64,000 nt of DNA. It comes from Acidobacteriota bacterium. GTDB lineage: Bacteria > Acidobacteriota > Terriglobia > Bryobacterales > Bryobacteraceae. The translations under genes and the position numbers were made by a program. This document shows, in pieces, positions 25,353-32,740 of the stretch. Within the stretch, counting starts at the first letter, position 1; each line of letters starts with the position of its first letter. Where the stretch lies: NCBI GenBank assembly GCA_016213775.1, contig JACQZR010000283.1, forward strand, positions 22,281 to 86,280. Direction: 5' to 3'. The notes beneath the pieces are model-generated. The model was not told where the DNA came from and ran no database searches. It saw only the letters and a list, made by a program, of their open reading frames with translations.

Positions 25353-27452
25353 TTACCTCCCAAAATAGCCACTCACATCGACCACGACATTCGTCCTGCG
25401 GTAAGCGTAAACATCAATCGAACCACCCAGTCCCGCCGGGATAATCCCGCCTCCGGTGACAGTCTGCCCCTCAAAGGCGTTCAGTATCGATGCATTGGGC
25501 CGCGCCTGGCCAGTGGGGTAGACCGTCACAAACGGCAGCGCCGAACCTCCCGGAATGGCTGTTACGTTGATCGTGTAGCCCTTGGCGGTAGCTGGAATGC
25601 CGCTGCAGTTCCCCGCGGAAGGAATGTTGATCGTGTTAGTTGAGTCGTCCGCATAAGATGTCGAGTCCTGCGCCCGGCACTGCGTCACGGGGAAGTAATA
25701 AAGTCCTTGTCCGTTATCGGGAGCGAAGTAGCCACTAATATCCACAAGGAAGTCCGTCCGGGCAAAAGCGAACACGGCAATGGAACCGTCCGCACTCGCC
25801 GGAACTATCACACTGTTTGCCAGAATGCGCCCCGCGAACGAGTTAATACTACTCACGTTGGGCTGTGAGCCGCCCGCCGGCCAAAGGGTCATGAACGGCA
25901 ATGGTTGTGGCGGGATAACCGTAAGGGTCATCGAGTAAGCGGCTGCCCCGGAAGGAATAGTGCAGTGCGGGGATTGTGGGAAGCGGACGATCCTCGTCTC
26001 GCCAGGATTCATCCTGGGCGGGCCAAACGGTGACGCCGGCTGGCGATAGGCAATGCGCGTCTCGATCACCCTGCAAGGCGTTAGGGGGTAATACACGAGG
26101 TTGGTTCCGCCGGAGATCGCATCCGTGAAGTAACCGGAGATGTCAATCAGCATGTCGGTGTCATTGGAGGCGTAAACGCTAATCGCCCCTGAACCCGCCG
26201 CGACTGTGGTCGAATTCGCAACGATCTGCCCGTCCGGCGATCGCACTGTCCAGAAGTTTGGCCTTGTTGTTCCGCCGGGCCAAAGGGTGACGAAATCAAG
26301 CGGCCCACGCGGAATCACAGTCACGTTCAGAACATAAGCTTTGGCGCTTGAGGGAACAGCGCACACATTGGAATTGGCCAGCGTCAACGTTCGTGTCTGG
26401 CCCGATGGAATGAAGGGAGGCCCGAATGCCCCGGTGCGCCCTTCGAAGTTGTATGCGGCACGGGTTTCCATCACCCGGCACGGGTCGAGGGGAACGAAGC
26501 GTAATCCGCTCGCGGTGCCCGCCTGAGTGACCGTGACGGCCAACCCGGCAATCGCCAGTGTTGCGGATCGCGGGCTCGAAGACGGGTTCGCCAATACGTC
26601 GAATGTCACTCTGTCCGGGCCTGTCTGCGCAATCACGAACGACGAAGTGTTGACCAAGGTCCAGTTGCAGCCGACTGGATTGGTCACCTGCACGGTGAAG
26701 CCCGTGCCTCCCGCCGCCGGGACGCTGAAGCTCGATTGGCTGAGCGAGAATGCGCACGGCAGCGGCCGAAGGTTGTAGGTGAACTCTCCCCTCACCGGGT
26801 AACTCAGCCTACTCAGAGCCATTTCGCGCGTCACCGCCGCCGTGCCGGACAGCTCCAACCCTGAGGCGGGAAAGGGGAGCCTCAGTGGCATATCGGGGCC
26901 CCAACCGATGGGTTCCTGCGGCCTGAATGCAACCTGAGTGGGTGCTGGGGGGCAGATCTGCGTATTCTTCCAGTCCGCTTTGACGCCGTCATCGGCGAAT
27001 ATCAGGCTCCAGGTGTCAGAACCTGAATCGAACTGAAGGAACACCTGCCGCGGTTGCCCATCCATAGCGCTCGTCGACAGACTCCCCTCACCCGTCACCT
27101 CGTGAGTTATGGTGCAACCAGGTGGGAAGGGTGCGCTCTGCTGGTCGTTTATCCTGACCGTCCCACCAGTGACAGTGCCCATCCAGCCGAGCAGGGTGGA
27201 AGTTTCCAACCTGACGGTTCCCTGGATGATATGGCTGATCCCGTGACTGCCGGTAACGCCCGGGGCATACGGTGCATTCCCGGATTGCGTAAAGTTCATT
27301 GCAATCGTACCCTCCCATCCCGCCACCGGGCGGAAGCGCGTCTGCGACGGTCCGAGCGGTATTTGCGCCGCCAGAACACCAGGCAAAACCGCGAGTATCA
27401 GTGCTTTCGCGAGGACAAGGGCTGGTGAGTTACTCACTCCAATCCTCCACAT
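25353..27452 (-). CDS. Secreted modular protein with BACON-like domain and three 'PCRVxxTR ... GYF' modules
   Basis: 699 aa from the ATG at 27452, chosen because AGGAGA lies 5-6 nt upstream and a signal peptide follows (ALVLAKALILAVLPGVLAAQ). After a unique N-terminal region of about 220 residues comes a BACON-like Ig domain ('FSLSQSSFSVPAAGG', 'CNWTLVNTSSFV', 'ATLAIAGLAVTVTQAG'). Three modules follow, beginning 'FVPLDPCRVMETRAAY', 'YYPLTPCRVIETRIAY' and 'YFPVTQCRAQD', and ending 'DVSGYFGR'. It is clearly related in its C-terminal half to the protein at 18203-20122. It is probably a cell-surface protein of unknown function. Element B lies just upstream. Confidence 0.82.
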   Translation of the reverse strand: MWRIGVSNSPALVLAKALILAVLPGVLAAQIPLGPSQTRFRPVAGWEGTIAMNFTQSGNAPYAPGVTGSHGISHIIQGTVRLETSTLLGWMGTVTGGTVRINDQQSAPFPPGCTITHEVTGEGSLSTSAMDGQPRQVFLQFDSGSDTWSLIFADDGVKADWKNTQICPPAPTQVAFRPQEPIGWGPDMPLRLPFPASGLELSGTAAVTREMALSRLSYPVRGEFTYNLRPLPCAFSLSQSSFSVPAAGGTGFTVQVTNPVGCNWTLVNTSSFVIAQTGPDRVTFDVLANPSSSPRSATLAIAGLAVTVTQAGTASGLRFVPLDPCRVMETRAAYNFEGRTGAFGPPFIPSGQTRTLTLANSNVCAVPSSAKAYVLNVTVIPRGPLDFVTLWPGGTTRPNFWTVRSPDGQIVANSTTVAAGSGAISVYASNDTDMLIDISGYFTDAISGGTNLVYYPLTPCRVIETRIAYRQPASPFGPPRMNPGETRIVRFPQSPHCTIPSGAAAYSMTLTVIPPQPLPFMTLWPAGGSQPNVSSINSFAGRILANSVIVPASADGSIAVFAFARTDFLVDISGYFAPDNGQGLYYFPVTQCRAQDSTSYADDSTNTINIPSAGNCSGIPATAKGYTINVTAIPGGSALPFVTVYPTGQARPNASILNAFEGQTVTGGGIIPAGLGGSIDVYAYRRTNVVVDVSGYFGR

Positions 27453-27483
27453 AGAATCTCCTTCCTTGCACATCTTGCGCACT

Positions 27484-27540
27484 CCATCGAACACATGCGC
27501 GCAAAATCCACCAAAGTGGGCCAGCTCGGGTGAAGAAACT
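27484..27540. promoter_or_regulatory. Repeated intergenic element, copy B
   Basis: 'CATCGAACACATGCGCGC' and 'CAAAGTGGGCCAGCTCGGG' match copy A over most of its left part. The copy lies 32-88 nt upstream of the modular secreted protein start. The part that leads to a sigma gene in copies A and C is missing; the small tail-like gene ends here instead. Confidence 0.5.
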
Positions 27541-27572
27541 GGTGCCCGGACCGCGAGGTCGCGAAAGCACAA

Positions 27573-27974
27573 TCAAGCGAGGTTGCCGGCGCCGGGGGTG
27601 TAGCTTGTACCCATGACAGTTTCGGCTTGAAGCAAACTGCACTTCACCACTCCCGCGAAGTGGGCGACACCGGTGTTTCCAGTGAACTGAGATGCACCCG
27701 CGACAATTCTCCCCGGCGCCTGCATTTCGATGTTCCCTCGGGACTGGATAGACATGTTGTCGGCTTGGATGTCCACAGTCCGCCCCTTGATCGTGGTAGA
27801 GAATGGAGTGACCTCGAGCGCGGATTGCAGCGCCTGCATGACGGATTGCAGCAGGGCAACTTTTGTTTCGAGCTGGGCAAGGCGGGCCAATGCCTGCGGG
27901 AGGGTATCCAGACCAGGAGCGAATGGCTTCTTGCCAGAAGCGGAAACCGTGAGTTCGTTGATGTTGATTGGCAT
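27573..27974 (-). CDS. Small protein with tail-spike/VgrG-like repeat region, unknown function
   Basis: 133 aa from the ATG at 27974, with AGAGGA 7 nt upstream. Longer in-frame sequence to 28283 runs back through the RCC1 relic and is not credible. Residues about 25-55 form a coiled coil ('LPQALARLAQLETKVALLQSVMQALQSAL'). After that, 'TTIKGRTVDIQADNMSIQSRGNIEMQAPGRI' has the alternating pattern of the beta-helical needle of VgrG and phage baseplate proteins. No other phage or T6SS genes are near. The resemblance is by pattern only. Confidence 0.6.
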   Translation of the reverse strand: MPININELTVSASGKKPFAPGLDTLPQALARLAQLETKVALLQSVMQALQSALEVTPFSTTIKGRTVDIQADNMSIQSRGNIEMQAPGRIVAGASQFTGNTGVAHFAGVVKCSLLQAETVMGTSYTPGAGNLA

Positions 27975-28011
27975 GGTAGTATTCCTCTGAAAAGCGTATG
28001 CCGCGGCAAGT

Positions 28012-28218
28012 TCAGGCCGCCGCGGGCGACCTCGCGTGTAACTGGTCGAGGGAGAGCCCCGCGAGACTGTGGTAAAGAGCCCGCCTGCCAATCGCCGTTG
28101 CGAGACCCAGCCGGGTGGGCGGCGTGGCTTGCCCGTAGCTGTCAGCTCCCCATCCCACGACTCCTTGGGCCTGCACACTCGCGGCCAATGCCAACGCCAG
28201 TGCAGCCACTCGCAACAT
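28012..28218 (-). pseudogene. Truncated RCC1-type secreted protein gene
   Basis: 68 aa. The first 33 residues (MLRVAALALALAASVQAQ, then VVGWGADSYGQATPP) match the start of the RCC1 protein encoded at 20184-21017, including signal peptide and first repeat. It then diverges into unrelated sequence and stops. With element C and the sigma-factor fragment next to it, this is the remains of a duplicated cassette. A short secreted peptide could still be made. Confidence 0.75.
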
Positions 28219-28329
28219 AAAGCCTCCTGTCGCTTACGGGCGCCTTGACAGGCGACGACGCCGTTGCTTCCCGGAGGCGCCAAGACAAGTTATATAAAAG
28301 TGAAAACGATCCGGGTGTATTTGAATTCT

Positions 28330-28392
28330 CCATTCAACGCATGCGTGCGAACCGATCAAAGTGGGCCAGTTCGCGAAGAAATTCTGCTAAAC
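28330..28392. promoter_or_regulatory. Repeated intergenic element, copy C
   Basis: 'CATTCAACGCATGCGTGC' and 'CAAAGTGGGCCAGTTCGCG' followed by 'GAAATTCTGCTAAAC' match copy A along its whole length. The copy lies between the RCC1 relic (minus) and the sigma relic (plus), exactly as copy A lies between the intact genes. Confidence 0.55.
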
Positions 28393-28458
28393 GGCCGCGG
28401 ATCGCCACGCGGAGAGCCTGCGGCTCTCGAACGCCTTACGCCTCTGGCGTACGACTGA
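28384..28458 (+). pseudogene. Fragment of an ECF sigma-factor gene
   Basis: The frame reads 'NGRGSPRGEPAALERLTPLAYD' then stop. It matches 'EWGRGEPEALQRLTPLVYEE' near the N-terminus of the intact sigma factor at 21214. Everything after that, and a proper start, is lost. No kinase gene follows. Confidence 0.75.
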
Positions 28459-28503
28459 GCCACTCCAGGACAACCGTTGCCAGGGCGGACGTAGCCGGCC
28501 GCG

Positions 28504-30705
28504 TCAGCGCGCGTGCATCTTGCTGACCGCGAAGTCTGCCCGCTCCCCGTGGCAGACCGAACAGGACTCACCGAGGGTTGTTGTCGCCGAATAGGTATGG
28601 GCCGCGACGGATTTCGTATCGTGACAGCCAAGGCACGCCGAAGCCGCCGGCCCTAGAGGGGAGTAGAACTCGCGCGGAGCAGGCGAACTGACCATTCCCT
28701 CGGGAGTAGGCAACTGATTGGAATTGTTCATATGGCACTTACCGCAGTCGCGCCGGTCACCCGGGAAGCGCAGGCCATTATAGTTATAGACGCCGTTCGT
28801 CCTGTATATCGTGAAGTCGCGGGTCAACCCTTCTCCGCTGTGGATGCGGTGAGGCATGAACCGGAAGTTGATGGATTGCGGGACTGTGCCGGGAGGTACG
28901 TTGCGGCCGGCCGCCCGCGAACCGTTAGGATCATCGACGGCGGCCGGGTTGTGGCACATCTGGCATAGCTCGCCTGCATTCCTGCGGGAGCCTCCGTGCA
29001 AAGCAAGTTGATCGTGGCAGACGTTGCACTTGTCGGTATCCACTACTTGCCGTCGAGGCGCAACCTCGCTTCCATCGACGCTGAAGTAGTAGACGGGGTT
29101 ATTGGCGAACTCGTTCACCGGGAAGCTCTGCCCCGTGCGCGGTCCGCGGATGGTGACAGCGCGGGATGAAGTGGCGCCAATGGCGAAGCTGCCTTTCGCA
29201 TCCCTGGGGATGGCAGCCGTAAAAGTATACGTGAATTCCGAGAGAGTCGGCTTGACGGTAGCGAGAGCATTCTCGGTGGCTGGAGAGCCGGCCGCATTAC
29301 GTGTAACGAACGTATAATCCGTGGTTGGACCGGCCAGGATAAAGGCCAACGAGGTGAGCTTGGTGGCATCCACCGCATTCCCTTGCTTGTCGCTGGCCTT
29401 GAACGACACGGTGGGCCTGTCGCCCGGATTCGTGCCGGTTACGCCCGTGATCTCCAGTTTCAGGCCGGCCAGTTGCGTGGACTTCCAAGGCATCGTATGT
29501 GCTCCGGCGACAGAAAGATCGAATTCCGCGCCGTCGGGCGGGTGACAGGTGCCACATTGACGGTCGTCGGTTTGAACCACGCCGGCGTGGTTGGCTCCGG
29601 TGGCAAAGTCCACATCGTCGTGGCAGGAACCGCAAGCGGCGCGCGATGGGCTGTTCTTCCAGTTGTCGGACTGGGTTCCCTTCTGATGGCAGGTGGTGCA
29701 GTTGCGGACATCCTGCGGCCAGACAACGTTCGAATAGTCGTGAATGGATCGCTGACGCCCAATAATCTCGTACGGCGTTCCGGCGGGCCGGGCGCCTTCC
29801 TCAACAGGCCCGGGCGTAGATCCGGAGGCGGTTGTCGCTGTTCCGCCGCCGCTGGTTCCGAGTATGTTCAGAGCCCTGCCGCTGACGCTGGGCAGGAAAG
29901 CGCCCATGTGGATCTTGTGAATGTATACCTTGGCGTCGAGTGAGTTGCCGGTATACGGGTCTGTGTTCGAGGGGTTATGGCACAGAATGCACAACCGGAT
30001 TTCCCGGCGCGTGCCGCCATGCAATGCAAGCGAGTTATGGCACTGGTTGCAGTTTTCCGTGCGCACCACATCGCGGACCTGGGTGACTGCAACGCCCGAA
30101 GGAACGAAATCCATGATGGCATTGGCAACGGTCCCCAGCGAGTTGAGAGGGAAGCCGAACTCAGTCAGGTCGCGTCGCGAATAAATGGCTAAGGTGTGGG
30201 TGGCGTTCGCCTCGAAGTTGGCGGGCAGCCTGTTGCCGAAGGTGTACGTGTATACCCCGTTGCCCAGACTGGCGTAGACTCCGCCGGAATCCGCGGCGGG
30301 ATAGGCGGAAGTCACGCTTGCGGAACCGCAGGTTGTGCAATCGGGAACCGGCACGGTTGTCACGGGATTGGTGAAGTAATTTGTGTATTGAGTATCCCCG
30401 GGCCTGATTCGAGCCAGCACAAAACTGGTGCTGACCGGTCCGGGTGTCTCGACGCCTAGCCTGTCGAGCCCTTGGGAGGCGCTGTCGGCGATGCGGAAGG
30501 TCACGGTGACGGTGAGCGAAGTGACGCTCACTTTCTGGATATCCAGTTTGAGACCCGGCCGAATGAAAGATGCCTCATGCTCGGTCAGATAGTAGGCTTT
30601 TTGGTTCGGTCCGTATCGAGTCCTGATTCCGTTGTCTCTGGCGATGATGCCGGCGGCAACCAACACGAAAATGATCGACACCCAAATGGCTTTTCGACTG
30701 TTCAC
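28504..30705 (-). CDS. OmcA/MtrC-family decahaem c-type cytochrome
   Basis: 733 aa with a GTG start preceded by AGGGAGG. Exactly ten CXXCH motifs start near residues 219, 239, 336, 358, 384, 560, 581, 654, 691 and 715. They form two groups of five separated by a beta-rich region of about 170 residues, as in OmcA/MtrC outer-surface cytochromes. The N-terminus (about residues 7-22) is hydrophobic without a lipobox, so it may be a signal anchor. The expected role is electron transfer to or from extracellular acceptors. No MtrB porin or MtrA partner is adjacent. The divergent gene encodes a Cys-rich DNA-binding protein that may sense redox state and control it. Confidence 0.95.
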   Translation of the reverse strand: MNSRKAIWVSIIFVLVAAGIIARDNGIRTRYGPNQKAYYLTEHEASFIRPGLKLDIQKVSVTSLTVTVTFRIADSASQGLDRLGVETPGPVSTSFVLARIRPGDTQYTNYFTNPVTTVPVPDCTTCGSASVTSAYPAADSGGVYASLGNGVYTYTFGNRLPANFEANATHTLAIYSRRDLTEFGFPLNSLGTVANAIMDFVPSGVAVTQVRDVVRTENCNQCHNSLALHGGTRREIRLCILCHNPSNTDPYTGNSLDAKVYIHKIHMGAFLPSVSGRALNILGTSGGGTATTASGSTPGPVEEGARPAGTPYEIIGRQRSIHDYSNVVWPQDVRNCTTCHQKGTQSDNWKNSPSRAACGSCHDDVDFATGANHAGVVQTDDRQCGTCHPPDGAEFDLSVAGAHTMPWKSTQLAGLKLEITGVTGTNPGDRPTVSFKASDKQGNAVDATKLTSLAFILAGPTTDYTFVTRNAAGSPATENALATVKPTLSEFTYTFTAAIPRDAKGSFAIGATSSRAVTIRGPRTGQSFPVNEFANNPVYYFSVDGSEVAPRRQVVDTDKCNVCHDQLALHGGSRRNAGELCQMCHNPAAVDDPNGSRAAGRNVPPGTVPQSINFRFMPHRIHSGEGLTRDFTIYRTNGVYNYNGLRFPGDRRDCGKCHMNNSNQLPTPEGMVSSPAPREFYSPLGPAASACLGCHDTKSVAAHTYSATTTLGESCSVCHGERADFAVSKMHAR

Positions 30706-30919
30706 GAAAACCTCCCTGATGACTTGTTCGCCGCCTCATTATCAGCCGCAAGGTTCCGGCAATCAATGAGAAAGCGACGGATGCCGCGGAGACCATCCGC
30801 GTTTTATTCATTTGCCGCTGGGACGGACCGCGGTCGCCCGTGGCACGGACCTTCGTTGCAACAAAAGTCTTGATTTTTCGATTTTTGAGATCTATACTGG
30901 CTGGCGAAAAGGCCGATCA
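30706..30919. promoter_or_regulatory. Divergent promoter region between cytochrome and regulator genes
   Basis: This 214-bp region separates the two divergent starts and has an AT-rich patch (about 30860-30900) unlike its surroundings. No clear -35/-10 pair or palindrome could be fixed by eye. It should contain both promoters and any regulator site. Confidence 0.4.
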
Positions 30920-31723
30920 ATGGGTGAGGCAAGCACCGGGTGGTTGACGTCCGGGCAGGCGGCGACACTCTGCTCCGTCAAGCCGGACACGGTCCAGAAG
31001 TGGATCCGCAAGGGACGGCTTTGCGCGCAACGCACGGCGGGCGGGCACTACCGGATCGCGCAACAGGATATCGAACCGTTTCTGACGGGGCCTGTGGCGG
31101 CGCGATGGTTCGCCCCGCCTCCGGCCGGCTGCCGGCCGCAGCCGCTACGATGCTGGGAGTATCTGAACGACAACGGCGCCGTGCGCGACAGTTGCATGAA
31201 GTGCGTCGTTTATCGCGTGCGCGCCGCGTGGTGTTTCGAGGTGGCCGGACTCGGCCCGGAAATTGGGCACGCAAGGACGTTCTGCAGCGCTCAGAACTCC
31301 TGTCAGGATTGCGTCTACTATCAGCGGGTGAGCGGAACAGCAAAGGTGCTGGTGATCTCGGCGGATGAAAGACTGGTGTCGCGATTGAGCGTGGAAGGTC
31401 ACGACGGGCTTTCGCTGACGTTTACCGCCAACGCCTATGAGGCTTCCGCTCTGATCGGCGCAATACGTCCTGGGTTTGTCATCGTGGACGTGGACCTGTG
31501 CGGGGCGGGAGAACCGCCGCTGCTGGAATGCCTGCTTCACGAGAGCCGGGTACCCGGGCTGAGGATCATCCGTTGCGGGCTGCGTGGACATCAGGTCGCC
31601 ACGCCCTCCGGCAACAGCCTCATTCCCGCCTGGCTGGAAAAACCGTTTGATCGTGCGGCCATCGATCGGATCATCCGCAGCATACCGGTGGAACAGTGCC
31701 CAACCGCCGCACCAGATCGTTGA
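30920..31723 (+). CDS. Excisionase/MerR-type HTH regulator with Cys-rich centre and receiver-like C-terminus
   Basis: 267 aa. Residues about 7-50 are an excisionase-type helix-turn-helix: 'WLTSGQAATLCSVKPDTVQKWIRKGRLCAQRTAGGHYRI'. A Cys-rich middle follows ('RCWEYLND', 'DSCMKCVVYRVRAAWCFE', 'TFCSAQNSCQDCVYYQR') with CxxC pairs that could bind a metal or Fe-S cluster. The C-terminal part ('AKVLVISADERLVSRL', 'PGFVIVDVDLCG', 'IPAWLEKPFD') looks like a response-regulator receiver, although the phosphorylation aspartate is not certain. The ATG at 30920 is chosen because the HTH starts directly after it. Divergent placement suggests it regulates the decahaem cytochrome. Confidence 0.75.
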   Translation: MGEASTGWLTSGQAATLCSVKPDTVQKWIRKGRLCAQRTAGGHYRIAQQDIEPFLTGPVAARWFAPPPAGCRPQPLRCWEYLNDNGAVRDSCMKCVVYRVRAAWCFEVAGLGPEIGHARTFCSAQNSCQDCVYYQRVSGTAKVLVISADERLVSRLSVEGHDGLSLTFTANAYEASALIGAIRPGFVIVDVDLCGAGEPPLLECLLHESRVPGLRIIRCGLRGHQVATPSGNSLIPAWLEKPFDRAAIDRIIRSIPVEQCPTAAPDR

Positions 31724-31840
31724 CGCGCAGAAGTGCGTGCGCAACCGCGGAATATGCCGGTTTCGACGTTATTGACTGAAGGCGTGCGCCTTGGTTATAG
31801 TGCGGGGGTTGTCCAACTGGGCATTAAGAGGAGAACCAGC

Positions 31841-32683
31841 ATGAGTGACGTCGTTTCCGGAGCCGCCTTCAAGCAGCAACTGCGCGAAGGCGCCCCAAAG
31901 ATGGGTTTATTCGTGAATTCGCATTCCCCGACAGTGGCCGAGCAGCTTGCGCACAGCGGCTACGATTGGCTATTGATCGACACGCAGCACGGACCGATGG
32001 GCAACGAGCAGCTTTCGGCGATGCTCGCGGCGGTGTCGAGCGGCGGCGCCAAGTCGATGGTGCGCGTGGCCGGCTACCATGATCGCGGCGGGATCCAGCA
32101 GGCTCTTGACATGGGCGCGGACGGCGTTCTGGTGCCGTACATCAACACGGCGGAGGAAGCACGCCAGGCGGTGAGCTGCTGCCGTTATCCGATGGATGGA
32201 ACGCGTTCGGTGTACTTCCCGCAGCGCAGCACGAACAAGGCCGGGCTGCTCGGTTATGTGGGCAACGCGAACAAGAACATCATCGTCGCGCTGCAGGTGG
32301 AAACCGCCTCGTGCATTGAGAACATCGATGAGATCGCCACGGTGGCTGGTGTGGACATATTGTTCCTGGGGCAGAACGACCTTTGCATGTCGATGGGCCT
32401 GTATGTGAAATACGAGTTTCCGCACATGTACACGTCGCCGGAGCTGATGGCTGCGACGGAGAAGTTGATGGCCGCGGCCCGGAAGAACGGAGTGATTCTT
32501 GGGCTGTTTCTGTTTGGGACGGGGCGCGTGGGCGAGTTCCTCGAGAAGGGATTCACGTTCATCAGCATCGGCAACGATTTGCATCACGTATTGACTCAGG
32601 CTGGGGCGTATGTGAAGGACATGGAAGGGATCGCCAGGGACAAGGGCAAGAGTTGGACGCGGCGGCCGACGGCATTGATTTAG
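31841..32683 (+). CDS. HpcH/HpaI aldolase family protein
   Basis: 280 aa, start fixed by AGAGGAGA 7 nt upstream. Family marks include 'GYDWLLIDTQHGPM', 'SMVRVAGYHDRGGIQQALDMGADGVLVPYI', 'ALQVETASCIENIDEIATVAGVDILFLGQNDLCMSMG' and 'FTFISIGNDLHHV'. The metal-binding E and D positions of class II pyruvate aldolases are present, with E in 'QVETASC' and D in 'GQNDLC' (usually 'GPxDL'). The enzyme should cleave 2-keto-3-deoxy acids or related compounds to pyruvate; the substrate is unknown. A PQQ dehydrogenase gene follows 57 nt downstream. Confidence 0.92.
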   Translation: MSDVVSGAAFKQQLREGAPKMGLFVNSHSPTVAEQLAHSGYDWLLIDTQHGPMGNEQLSAMLAAVSSGGAKSMVRVAGYHDRGGIQQALDMGADGVLVPYINTAEEARQAVSCCRYPMDGTRSVYFPQRSTNKAGLLGYVGNANKNIIVALQVETASCIENIDEIATVAGVDILFLGQNDLCMSMGLYVKYEFPHMYTSPELMAATEKLMAAARKNGVILGLFLFGTGRVGEFLEKGFTFISIGNDLHHVLTQAGAYVKDMEGIARDKGKSWTRRPTALI

Positions 32684-32715
32684 GAGAAGCCAGAAGCAAG
32701 AAGCCAGAAGCAAGA
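32684..32715. repeat. Short 'gccagaag' tandem repeat tract
   Basis: 'gagaagccagaagcaagaag' and the following copy repeat a 7-8 bp unit. The same repeat family fills 8283-8330 and 8437-8502. Confidence 0.7.
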
Positions 32716-32740
32716 ATTGTGGTAACACGCGGGGTGTAGA

